DNA of 64,000 nucleotides from Christensenella sp964438705 (GTDB lineage: Bacteria > Bacillota > Clostridia > Christensenellales > Christensenellaceae): contig CAYTKQ010000006.1 of the NCBI GenBank assembly GCA_964438705.1, forward strand, positions 1-64,000, read 5' to 3'. Numbering within the stretch: the first letter of the stretch is position 1; every line of letters begins with the position of its first letter. The position numbers were made by a program, and so were the translations under genes. Under the pieces are notes generated by a model. It searched no databases, was not told where the DNA came from, and saw only the letters and a list, made by a program, of their open reading frames with translations. Positions 17,802-25,301 of this stretch are shown here, in pieces.

Positions 17802-18124
17802 ACCTTGTCTATATCGCAAGCCCCCTTGCCGGGGACATCGAGGGCAACATCCAAAAGGCGCTGGGATACTGCCGCCTTGCCGCCGAGCAAGGCGTAGCAC
17901 CGGTAGCGCCGCACACCATCTTTACCCGGTTTTTGGACGACCATGACCCCGCCGAGCGCAAACTGGGGCTCAAGATGGGCTTTGCGCTGCTCACCCGCTG
18001 CGATGAGCTGTGGGTGTTCGGCGACATCATATCTGCTGGGATGCGCTCCGAGATCACGATTGCCGAAAAGCACGATATCCCAGTACGGTATTTTGATACA
18101 GACGGAAACGAGGTGGAGCCATGA
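17798..18124 (+). CDS. DUF4406/nucleoside 2-deoxyribosyltransferase-like protein
   Basis: This 108-residue protein has the Rossmann-like pattern of the nucleoside deoxyribosyltransferase superfamily. It begins VYIASPLAGDIEGNI (substrate loop), has APHTIF in the middle and ends with a core strand ELWVFGDIISAGMRSEI. In phages it may help salvage or modify nucleotides, or serve as a small ligand-binding protein. It overlaps the polymerase and the primase by 4 bp each (ATGA), indicating coupled translation. Confidence 0.8.
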   Translation: MNLVYIASPLAGDIEGNIQKALGYCRLAAEQGVAPVAPHTIFTRFLDDHDPAERKLGLKMGFALLTRCDELWVFGDIISAGMRSEITIAEKHDIPVRYFDTDGNEVEP

Positions 18125-20598
18125 AAGCCCTAAACATTCCGCTGGAGGAATTCCTAAAGCCCTTCTTTGATGCCGGGGAAACCGTCTGCCTGCGTGTGTT
18201 TGCCGACCGCAAGGGTGCGGCGTTTCGTGGGCAGAAGCTGGAGTGTGAAGCCTCGAAGATCGGCGGCATGATGGACACGCTCAAAAAGCACAACGCACAG
18301 AATCGGGGCATCTTTTTCGTGGTCAACTACGGCGGGCAGGAGGACAGCGACATCACCCGCATCAACGCCCAGTTTGTGGAGTGCGACACAGCCGACATTG
18401 ACACACAGCTCGAGCGCATCGAGGCGTTCCCGCTGCCGCCGTCTATCATTGTGCGGACGAAAAAGTCCCTGCACACCTATTGGCTGATGAAAAGCGCCGA
18501 TGTGCTGCGCTTTCGCCCGGTGCAAAAGGCGCTGATCGCCCAGTTTGACGGCGACAAAGCCTGCATCAATGAAAGCCGAGTGCTACGACTGCCGGGCTTT
18601 GAACACCGCAAGGGCGAGCCCTTTCTGGTGGAGTGCATCAAATTCAGCCCCGAGCTGCGCTATACCCAGGACGAGCTGCTGGCGGTGCTGCCGAAAATCG
18701 AGGAGCCGCAAGTACCCGCATCGGTGGCGACCGGCAGCCGCAAGGGGCTGGAGCTGGTCAAGGAGCGCTGTGCTTTTCTGCAGCACTGTAAAGAACACGC
18801 CGCAACCCTGTCCGAACACGACTGGTACGCTATGATCACAAACCTTGCGGTGTTTGAGGGCGGTAGCGAGGAGATTCACACCCTGTCCAAAGCCTACCCC
18901 GGTTACAACTACGCCGAAACCCAGGGCAAAATTGCCCACTATCTCGAGAGCGGCACCAAGCCTATAACATGTCAGACTATTGCTGACAAGGGTTTTGCCT
19001 GCCCCAAGCTGGGTCAGTGTGGTTGCAAGGCTCCAGCGGCGCTGTGCTACAAGGCGCTGACGGTGGAGGAGCTGCGCACCGAGCTTGCCAAATGCCAAAT
19101 CATGCACACCCCGGTGGACGACATTGGCACCGCTAAAAACTTCATCGCCGGGTTTCTTTACAACATCGAACCTGTGATCGCCGAGACCTTCATCACCTAC
19201 GAGGTGCGCTCACACTTTGCCCTTAAGTCCGGCGATATGAAGCCGCTTCTGTCCCTGCACCGGGAGCTTTACCGCAAGTACGCCGAGAGCCGAGAGGTCA
19301 AGCGGGCAGAGTTTGGCGAGGAGCTGCCCGAGTGGTACGAACCCACCGAGCGGGGCGGCTTGCGCTTTTTGCCCGGTATCCTTGCCAATCACATGGCGCA
19401 GACGGTGCAGGTGTTTTACGGAGCCGGAAGCTACTTTTTCTATGGAGGTGGAGTGTATGCCGCCTGCGAGGACTTGATGGCGCTTGCCAAGGTACGGGAA
19501 TTTATGATCCCCCGCTACGCTTCCATGACGGCGATCAACGACACCGTGGGACAATGGCGTATGCTCATCCGCAAGGCGGTGCGGGAAATCAACTGTAACC
19601 CCTTTATCATCAATGTGAAAAATGGGCTGTTCAATGTGCTGGATGACAGCTTCAAGCCGCATACACCGGAGTATTTCGGGACGGTGCAGATCAGCGCAAC
19701 CTACGATCCAACCGCAAAGTGCCCGGAGTTTTTGCGCTTTCTCAAAAGTGTGTTGGACGATGAGGAAATTCACCTGATACAGGAGATTTTGGGTTACCTA
19801 CTCATCCCGGTCAACAAGGCACAAAAATCCTTTGTGTTTGTGGGTGCGCCCAACGCCGGGAAGTCTACGCTGCTCTCAATCGCCCAGGAGATACTGCTGG
19901 GCAGCGAAAATGTATCAAACATTCCCTGGCAGAGCCTGGGCGACCGCTTCAACAAAGCAGAGCTCTTTGGCAAGCTGGCTAACATCTTCGCAGACCTGCC
20001 CAGCAAGAACATTGACGATAACGGCATGTTCAAGGCTCTGACCGGCGAGGACTATATCACCGCCGAGCGCAAAAACAAAGACCCCTTTTCTTTTCGCCCT
20101 TATGCCCGGCTGCTCTTTTCCTGCAACGAGATACCCAAAAACTACGGCGACAGGTCGGACGGCTTTTACCGGCGGCTCATTATCATCCGCTTTGATCGCT
20201 CAGTACCCGCAAGCCGCCGAGACCCTAATTTGAGAGAAAAGCTCGCTGTGGAGCGGGACGGCATCCTTATGTGGGCACTCGCCGGACTCAAGCGCCTGAT
20301 TGCAAACAGCTATATCTTCACCGAAACCGAGCGCACGAGAGCGGAGCTTACCCGCTACAAGGTGGAAAGCAACAGCGTGCTGTCTTTCGTGGAGGAATGC
20401 TGCGAGGTGACGCCGGATGCCGAGGTCGTGCGAGAGGAGCTCTTTTCAAAGTACAAGGAATACTGCAACAACGCCGGGCTCAAGCCCCTGTCCCAAGCCA
20501 ACTTCAACAAGGAAATCGAAAATATGGCAGGTGGCGTGACCCGCAGTGTAGACAAGCTCGGAAAGCGCCGCACCTGGCGGGGCATCAAGCTATGCTGA
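18121..20598 (+). CDS. phage primase-helicase (RepB-type primase plus SF3-like helicase)
   Basis: This 825-residue protein is a two-part replicase. The first ~200 residues resemble a RepB/archaeo-eukaryotic-type primase (FVECDTADID near 84, SLHTYW near 117, LRLPGFEHRKG near 156). The middle has a cysteine-rich patch (ACPKLGQCGCKAPAALCYK). The C-terminal ATPase carries GAPNAGKST near residue 576 and the sensor region LLFSCNEIPKNYGDRSDGFYRR, as in the P4/D5-type superfamily 3 helicases. It would prime and unwind the element's origin together with the polymerase. The length and motif set suggest that it is intact. Confidence 0.88.
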   Translation: MKALNIPLEEFLKPFFDAGETVCLRVFADRKGAAFRGQKLECEASKIGGMMDTLKKHNAQNRGIFFVVNYGGQEDSDITRINAQFVECDTADIDTQLERIEAFPLPPSIIVRTKKSLHTYWLMKSADVLRFRPVQKALIAQFDGDKACINESRVLRLPGFEHRKGEPFLVECIKFSPELRYTQDELLAVLPKIEEPQVPASVATGSRKGLELVKERCAFLQHCKEHAATLSEHDWYAMITNLAVFEGGSEEIHTLSKAYPGYNYAETQGKIAHYLESGTKPITCQTIADKGFACPKLGQCGCKAPAALCYKALTVEELRTELAKCQIMHTPVDDIGTAKNFIAGFLYNIEPVIAETFITYEVRSHFALKSGDMKPLLSLHRELYRKYAESREVKRAEFGEELPEWYEPTERGGLRFLPGILANHMAQTVQVFYGAGSYFFYGGGVYAACEDLMALAKVREFMIPRYASMTAINDTVGQWRMLIRKAVREINCNPFIINVKNGLFNVLDDSFKPHTPEYFGTVQISATYDPTAKCPEFLRFLKSVLDDEEIHLIQEILGYLLIPVNKAQKSFVFVGAPNAGKSTLLSIAQEILLGSENVSNIPWQSLGDRFNKAELFGKLANIFADLPSKNIDDNGMFKALTGEDYITAERKNKDPFSFRPYARLLFSCNEIPKNYGDRSDGFYRRLIIIRFDRSVPASRRDPNLREKLAVERDGILMWALAGLKRLIANSYIFTETERTRAELTRYKVESNSVLSFVEECCEVTPDAEVVREELFSKYKEYCNNAGLKPLSQANFNKEIENMAGGVTRSVDKLGKRRTWRGIKLC

Positions 20599-20684
20599 TG
20601 GACACACAAAACTTAGGACGCAGGCGCAAAGCTGGAACGCAGCAGGCGCTATGTGTGCGAAAATGCCAGCGGGGGCTCCCCGCC

Positions 20685-20797
20685 TTGACGGATTTGACGG
20701 CTTTTCTCATTTTCTTAGCGTTAAGAGCCAAGAGATATGACCTGTATATTTTGAGATAAATATATAGGGTAACGATTTTACCCGTCAAGTCCGTCAA
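20685..20797. repeat. long inverted repeat between primase and nuclease genes
   Basis: TTGACGGATTTGACGG (20685-20700) faces CCGTCAAGTCCGTCAA (20782-20797), which is its reverse complement with one mismatch. Each arm is itself a tandem pair of TTGACGG. The 81-bp spacer is AT-rich and has no gene. The right arm lies just before the ribosome site of the VRR-NUC gene. It may be a protein-binding site, a replication origin or a regulatory hairpin. The region 20,599-20,809 otherwise holds nothing recognisable. Confidence 0.6.
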
Positions 20798-20809
20798 AAA
20801 GGAGGAACC

Positions 20810-21094
20810 ATGACGGAAAAAGACATTACCAACGCCATTCTCAAGTATCTCAAGACTGTGCCCGGTTGCTTTGCCTGGAAAGAACACGGCGGCATGTACG
20901 GCACAGCCGGTATCCCGGACATTATCGCCTGTATTGGCGGGCGGTTTGTCGCCTTTGAGGTGAAAACGTCGTCCGGGAAACTGACAAAGCTACAAGAAAC
21001 CACGATTCAAAAAATTAAGAATGCAAAGGGCAAAGCCTACAAGGTTACAAGTGTCGAGGAGGTAAGGAAAATACTCGAACATTTGGAGGATTAG
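20810..21094 (+). CDS. VRR-NUC domain nuclease
   Basis: This 94-residue protein is a stand-alone VRR-NUC domain: TEKDITNAILKYL, GIPDIIACIGG and FEVKTSSGKLTKLQ give the D-(E/D)xK active site of this restriction-nuclease-like fold. It has an AAGGAGGAA ribosome site. Such nucleases are a standard part of replication modules in Bacillota phages and are thought to resolve branched DNA or act in packaging. The gene is followed 5 bp later by the sigma-like protein. Confidence 0.9.
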   Translation: MTEKDITNAILKYLKTVPGCFAWKEHGGMYGTAGIPDIIACIGGRFVAFEVKTSSGKLTKLQETTIQKIKNAKGKAYKVTSVEEVRKILEHLED

Positions 21095-21099
21095 CCTTT

Positions 21100-21525
21100 A
21101 TGAATAAAAAAGAGCTGTCACAGCTTTATTATCTCAACCGGGAGATCGAGGAGCAGCAGCGCCGCCTGCAGGAACTGGAATGCCTCGCCACCTCCTGCAC
21201 TAGCCACATCACCGGCATGCCCAAGACAAAAGGGGTGGTCAACCGCCTCGCCGGATATATCGCCGAGATTGCCGACCTCAAAAGCCTCATTGACCTCAAC
21301 ATCAAGAAGTGCTTTTACGAGCTCAACCGGCTCAACCGCTACATCAACACCATCCCGGACAGTCAGCTGCGGATGATCCTGTCCCTGCGCTACATCAATG
21401 GGCTGACCTGGCAGCAGATCGCCTTTTCTATCGGTGAGTATGACGAGCAGTACCCCCGGCGCAAGCACAACGCATTCCTTGGAAGCAAACTTGACGAAAA
21501 TGACGAAACCAAAGTGGTAAAATGA
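21100..21525 (+). CDS. DUF1492/sigma-70 region 4-like phage regulator
   Basis: This 141-residue protein has an N-terminal coiled helix (YYLNREIEEQQRRLQELECL) and a C-terminal helix-turn-helix (LRMILSLRYINGLTWQQIAFSIG), the pattern of DUF1492 and sigma-70 region 4-like proteins. In many Bacillota phages such proteins control late gene expression. Here it lies at the end of the early block, ahead of the packaging genes. It is the best candidate to recognise the 33-bp repeats at 22,833, 23,991 and 34,424; that link is inferred. Confidence 0.75.
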   Translation: MNKKELSQLYYLNREIEEQQRRLQELECLATSCTSHITGMPKTKGVVNRLAGYIAEIADLKSLIDLNIKKCFYELNRLNRYINTIPDSQLRMILSLRYINGLTWQQIAFSIGEYDEQYPRRKHNAFLGSKLDENDETKVVK

Positions 21526-21589
21526 TAATATGAAGAATTGCAGGGAGCTTCCGGACAGCCGGGGGCTCCTTTGTTTTGGAGGAATGACT

Positions 21590-22831
21590 ATGGAATTTAA
21601 GAAACTGCCCATCAGCTCGCTTATCCCGGCAGACTATAACCCAAGAAAAGATTTGCAGCCGGGCGATGCGGAGTTTGAAAAGATACGCCGCTCCATTGAG
21701 GAGTTTGGCTATGTGGAACCGGTGATCGTCAATAGCGACATGACCATCATCGGCGGGCACCAGCGGGTCAAGGTGCTGTCCGCTCTTGGGCACACCGAGA
21801 TTGACTGCGTGATCGTGCAGGTGGATAAAACCAAAGAAAAGGCACTCAACATCGCCCTCAATAAGATTACCGGCGAGTGGGACACCGCCTCGCTCGCACA
21901 GCTCTTGTCCGACCTCGACAAGGAAAGCTACAACCTGGAGCTGACCGGTTTTGATTGGGATGAAGCGGAAAAGCTGCTCAAGACCCTTGAGAAAGAGGAT
22001 AAATCCCAGGACGACAACTTTGAGGTCGTGCTGCCGGAGGAGCCCATCTCCCGCCGGGGCGATGTGTGGCTGCTGGGGCGACACCGGTTGATGTGTGGCG
22101 ACAGTACTGTCAAAGAGGACATGGCGATGCTTTTAGAGGGCAAGCGTGTGGAGATGGTTTTCACCGACCCGCCCTGGAATGTCAACTACGGCGCTACCGA
22201 TCACCCGAGCTGGAAACAGCGCACCATTCAAAACGACTGCATGTCCCCCGAGGCGTTTTTACAGTTTCTCACCCAGGCGTTTGCATGTATGGCAGAGGCG
22301 CTGGTGGTGGGTGGCATGGTGTATGTGGTTATGTCGGCTCAAGAATGGGGTTCGCTTATGCCAGCCCTCACCGGGAACGGTTTTCACTGGTCGTCCACGA
22401 TTATTTGGAACAAAGACCGGCTGGTGCTCTCTCGCAAGGACTACCACACCCGCTACGAACCCATTTGGTATGGCTGGAAAGACGGCGCTCCCCGCATCCA
22501 CCCGCTGTCCGACCGGCAGCAGTGCGATGTATGGGACATTCCCCGCCCGAGTAAATCCGAGGAGCACCCCACCATGAAGCCAGTGGAGCTTGTGGAGAGG
22601 GCGATCCTCAACAGCTCCAAGCGTGGCAATTTTGTGCTTGACCAGTTTGGCGGCAGCGGCACCACGCTGATTGCCTGCGAAAACGCCGGGCGCACCTGCT
22701 TCATGATGGAGCTCGACCCGAAATATGCGGATGTCATTGTCAACCGCTACATCGACAAGGTGGGCGGCTCCGGCGAGGTATTCCTGCTGCGGGAGGGCGA
22801 GAGAATACCTTTTGAGAACCTGCAGAATTGA
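21590..22831 (+). CDS. ParB-like domain fused to DNA methyltransferase
   Basis: This 413-residue protein starts at ATG 21590 after GGAGG at 21578-21582. Residues 5-85 form a ParB/sulfiredoxin-like N-terminal domain (ADYNPRKDLQ, GGHQRVKVL). The rest is an amino-methyltransferase with DPPWNV near 194 and FGGSGTT near 354, the beta-class order typical of orphan phage methylases. It probably methylates adenine or cytosine-N4 in phage DNA to escape restriction or mark DNA for packaging. It lies directly before the terminase block. No cognate nuclease is adjacent. Confidence 0.88.
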   Translation: MEFKKLPISSLIPADYNPRKDLQPGDAEFEKIRRSIEEFGYVEPVIVNSDMTIIGGHQRVKVLSALGHTEIDCVIVQVDKTKEKALNIALNKITGEWDTASLAQLLSDLDKESYNLELTGFDWDEAEKLLKTLEKEDKSQDDNFEVVLPEEPISRRGDVWLLGRHRLMCGDSTVKEDMAMLLEGKRVEMVFTDPPWNVNYGATDHPSWKQRTIQNDCMSPEAFLQFLTQAFACMAEALVVGGMVYVVMSAQEWGSLMPALTGNGFHWSSTIIWNKDRLVLSRKDYHTRYEPIWYGWKDGAPRIHPLSDRQQCDVWDIPRPSKSEEHPTMKPVELVERAILNSSKRGNFVLDQFGGSGTTLIACENAGRTCFMMELDPKYADVIVNRYIDKVGGSGEVFLLREGERIPFENLQN

Positions 22832-22832
22832 C

Positions 22833-22865
22833 TTGACTTACCTACCTTTTAGAGTGATGAATGTG
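22833..22865 (+). promoter_or_regulatory. recurrent 33-bp promoter-like element, copy 1
   Basis: TTGACT (22833-22838), then a variable stretch, then ACCTTTTAGAGTGATGAATGTG. Copy 2 at 23,991 is identical at about 28 of 33 positions and has the same length. It sits directly after the methylase gene and ahead of the gene at 22,908. There is no normal TATAAT box, so a phage-coded factor may be needed. Confidence 0.55.
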
Positions 22866-22907
22866 ACACGCCGCAGGACGGCGAACATTTGAAAGGTGGA
22901 GTTCTTT

Positions 22908-23090
22908 ATGAGCGAGCAGGATTTTAAGGACATTTTGAGCGAGGCATTGGCAATGTACATGGACGAGGGCAGTCCCATCAAGCGGGTTTGCTCCTTTTCC
23001 GATGCCGGGGTACTGAGCACTAATGAGGGCTTGGTCGTTTCCCTTGAGGACGGCAGCCAGTTTCAACTGACAATCGTGCAGAGCAGGTGA
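22908..23090 (+). CDS. small phage protein, unknown
   Basis: This 60-residue acidic protein (SEQDFKDILSEALAMYMDE at the start) has ATG 22908 with AAAGGTGGAG upstream. No family is recognised. It follows copy 1 of the recurrent promoter-like element and is closely linked to the next small gene (4 bp gap) and then a terminator, so the two form a short transcription unit of their own. Confidence 0.55.
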   Translation: MSEQDFKDILSEALAMYMDEGSPIKRVCSFSDAGVLSTNEGLVVSLEDGSQFQLTIVQSR

Positions 23091-23094
23091 CAGC

Positions 23095-23298
23095 ATGAGC
23101 AAAACCGATGCGCTCATCCGCATCACCCTAAAAGGCTTAACCAGCACAGCCATTGAAAAGACCTGCGTTCTCGGCAAGGAAGAAGCTGCCGGAGACATCG
23201 CAAAAATCCGGGAGATAGTGGTTGAGCTGGTGCAGTTTTGGGATTTGGACGAGCGGTATATTGACCAGTTTGATATGGATATCGACATCGGGGACTAA
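23095..23298 (+). CDS. small acidic phage protein, unknown
   Basis: This 67-residue protein ends in a very acidic tail (DQFDMDIDIGD) and contains a helix EIVVELVQFWDLDERYI. No family is recognised. Its stop codon lies within the left edge of the terminator hairpin at 23,297-23,317. Acidic small phage proteins can mimic DNA and block host enzymes such as restriction complexes; here that is only a possibility. Confidence 0.55.
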   Translation: MSKTDALIRITLKGLTSTAIEKTCVLGKEEAAGDIAKIREIVVELVQFWDLDERYIDQFDMDIDIGD

Positions 23299-23317
23299 AG
23301 GGCGCACACCGCCCTTT
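23297..23317 (+). terminator. intrinsic terminator
   Basis: AAAGGGCG (23297-23304) pairs with CGCCCTTT (23310-23317) and runs into TTTTTC. It ends the two-gene unit 22,908-23,298. Confidence 0.7.
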
Positions 23318-23355
23318 TTCCTCTTATGCAGGGCTAACTGCCCCAGCAAACAAAC

Positions 23356-23383
23356 CCGCCCTACACAGGCGCAGTGTGGGCGG
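23356..23383. other. strong hairpin upstream of small terminase
   Basis: CCGCCC-T-ACAC (23356-23366) pairs with GTGT-GGGCGG (23374-23383) around AGGCGCA. It lies 10 bp before the ribosome site of the small terminase gene, the usual place for packaging (cos or pac) sites, but no further cos feature could be identified. Confidence 0.35.
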
Positions 23384-23406
23384 CACCGTGAAAGGAGGTG
23401 AGCGCC

Positions 23407-23937
23407 ATGAGCAGAAAAGGCATTCCCAATAAACTCAACAAGTTTGACACCGATATTGCGCCCCGACTTTCGGAGATTCGGGAGTGGATCGAGCAAGGCG
23501 ATTCCATCCGGGACATTTGCCATAAACTGTCCATTTCACAGGACACTTGGTACCGTTACCAGCGTGAGCACGAAACACTCTCGGAGCTTGTAAACCTGGG
23601 GCGGTCTGTTACACAATCGCTGGTGGAAAAATCGCTACTCAAGCTCTGCACCGGCTACGACTTTGAGGAGCTCAAGACCATCATTGAGGAGGACAGGGGC
23701 GGCAAGAAACGCACCAAGTTGGAAAAGACCAAGCGGCACCAGCCACCCTCTGCGCAGGCAATCTCCTTTTTCCTGCGCAACCGCTGCCCCGAGGAGTGGT
23801 CGGACAAGAAAGAGCTGCTTCTCGACACCACCCAAAACGAGCAGGCTCGCAAGCGCCTGTTTTTGCAGATGCTTGCCGGTGAAGATGAGCTCCCCGAGGA
23901 ACAGCCGTCCGAAGGCGGCTTCCAGGAGGAGGAATAG
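23407..23937 (+). CDS. phage terminase small subunit-like protein
   Basis: This 176-residue protein starts at ATG 23407 after AAAGGAGGTGAG. The N-terminal helix-turn-helix (IREWIEQGDSIRDICHKLSISQDTWYRYQ) followed by a helical centre and an acidic tail (EEQPSEGGFQEEE) is the layout of small terminases. It would recognise the packaging site and deliver DNA to the large subunit at 25,302. The two terminase genes are unusually split by a recombinase gene and a repeat array. Confidence 0.75.
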   Translation: MSRKGIPNKLNKFDTDIAPRLSEIREWIEQGDSIRDICHKLSISQDTWYRYQREHETLSELVNLGRSVTQSLVEKSLLKLCTGYDFEELKTIIEEDRGGKKRTKLEKTKRHQPPSAQAISFFLRNRCPEEWSDKKELLLDTTQNEQARKRLFLQMLAGEDELPEEQPSEGGFQEEE

Positions 23938-23990
23938 CCGCCAGTTTCCCAAACTCATCACGGAATTAGTGTTATGTCATGAGATTTTAC

Positions 23991-24023
23991 TTGACTTTGC
24001 ACCCTTTTAGAGTGATGAATGTG
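23991..24023 (+). promoter_or_regulatory. recurrent 33-bp promoter-like element, copy 2
   Basis: TTGACT, a short variable part, then CACCCTTTTAGAGTGATG and AATGTG. It lies 115 bp before the tyrosine recombinase gene. The stretch from 24,024 to 24,137 contains a GC-rich hairpin (AAGCGGCGAG against CCGCCGCTGG) and no gene. Confidence 0.55.
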
Positions 24024-24137
24024 GTACCGAAAGCGGCGAGCCGCCGCTGGCAATTCGCACACCAACCGCTTCATTAGCGAAAGTGCGGTGCCTGCGCACA
24101 AGGCTCCTGCAAATACAAAGATTGCTGAGGTGCCACG

Positions 24138-24974
24138 ATGAACGATCTAAGAGGATTTGAAACCTACCTGATGAGAGAAGAGCGCAGTGAGAACACCATT
24201 GCCTGCTACCTGCGGGATGTGAAGCTGTTTTTCGCCTGGTTTGATAAGGATGTGCGGGAGATTACTGAGTTTGACCTCATCGCCTACAAGCGATACCTCA
24301 ACCAAAGGGAAAAGACGGTCATCACCGCCAACCGCAAGCTCGCCAGCGTCAACGCTTTCTGCCGTTACCTTTATGATGCCAGGCTCCTGCCGGAAGCCTA
24401 CGCCGCCAAGCTCACCAAGAACCGGGACAAGCGAGAGTATAAAGGGCTGACCCCGGAGGAATGCCACGAGCTTCGGGAGCGCATCCTCCAAAAGGGCAAC
24501 CCGATGCACATCTGCATCGTAGAGCTTTTGATGGCAACCGGCATCCGGGTGAGCGAGCTTTGTAACCTCACCATGAACGATATCACCCTCGACCCGCCAA
24601 ACCCCTCCATCCGGGTACTGGGCAAGGGTATGGTCAACCGCACATTGCCCCTCAACCGGGCGGCGCTCGAAGCGGTGGTAAACTATATCGGCGACCGGCA
24701 AAGGTCGCCCACACAGCGGCTGCTGCAGGGGCAGCGGGGCGCACTGGGACGGGGTGCGGTGGAGATCATTTTAGGCAACTATGGCAAGGAGCTGGGAATC
24801 GAGGTCACGCCCCACAAGCTGCGGCACAGCCTGGCATATACGCTGGTCAAGTCCGGCACTGCCATGACTACCATCCAGCAGATACTGGGGCACGAGAGCA
24901 TCCTCACCACCAACCTTTACACCCACACCCGCCAGCAGGACATGGCAGACGCTCTCGCCGCCCTCGCTTGGTGA
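24138..24974 (+). CDS. XerD-like tyrosine recombinase
   Basis: This 278-residue protein has a SAM-like N-terminal DNA-binding domain (FETYLMREERSENTIACYLRDV) and a full catalytic domain: R137 (TGIRVSEL), K163, H226-x-x-R229 (HKLRH), H252 (LGHES) and Y261 (LYTHT). The length and order match the XerC/XerD group and lack the arm-binding domain of phage integrases. It stands between the small and large terminase genes. Directly after it comes an array of 17-bp palindromes that may be its binding sites. It could resolve multimers, invert or exchange DNA, or be an insertion. The serine recombinases at the right end are the more likely integrases of the element. Confidence 0.85.
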   Translation: MNDLRGFETYLMREERSENTIACYLRDVKLFFAWFDKDVREITEFDLIAYKRYLNQREKTVITANRKLASVNAFCRYLYDARLLPEAYAAKLTKNRDKREYKGLTPEECHELRERILQKGNPMHICIVELLMATGIRVSELCNLTMNDITLDPPNPSIRVLGKGMVNRTLPLNRAALEAVVNYIGDRQRSPTQRLLQGQRGALGRGAVEIILGNYGKELGIEVTPHKLRHSLAYTLVKSGTAMTTIQQILGHESILTTNLYTHTRQQDMADALAALAW

Positions 24975-25041
24975 TAGTGGACAAAGGAATATAGCGCCCG
25001 GAGCCGCTCGCCAAGTGGCTCTTTTCTTTGTGCATACTGCT

Positions 25042-25237
25042 CTTGTGTACACTACACAAGACCTGGCGGCGTATGCCGCTCTTTTTCTCTTTGTGCTTAG
25101 TACACAAGGTTTCGGGCAGCTTTTCTCTTTGTCACAACTACACAAAGATGCGCTCGATACCGGGCAAGTATTTCTCTTGGTGTAGTAAGTACAATCATCT
25201 GGCGGAGGGGGCGCTTCTAATTGTGCACTATGCACAA
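25042..25237. repeat. array of five 17-bp palindromes
   Basis: Five dyads with 7-bp arms and a 3-bp centre share the form TTGTGNA-NNN-TRCACAA: 25,043-25,059 (TTGTGTA CAC TACACAA, perfect), 25,091-25,107, 25,129-25,145, about 25,177-25,194 (weak) and 25,221-25,237 (TTGTGCA CTA TGCACAA, perfect). A half site lies at 25,028. Centres are 38-48 bp apart, and each is preceded by a pyrimidine-rich TTCTCT-like run and followed by GC-rich DNA. The array fills the 327-bp gap between the recombinase and the large terminase. The size fits a recombinase core site or a repeated operator. Confidence 0.65.
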
Positions 25238-25301
25238 ACAGCAGAAGCCCTGAAGATTTTTACACTACATTTTCTACAAGATTTCGATTGGAGGTGAGCC
25301 G

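Noticed and set aside
25020..25240. CRISPR array
   Set aside because: The repeats are palindromes of 17 bp that differ from each other, spacers are not of constant size, and no cas gene is near.
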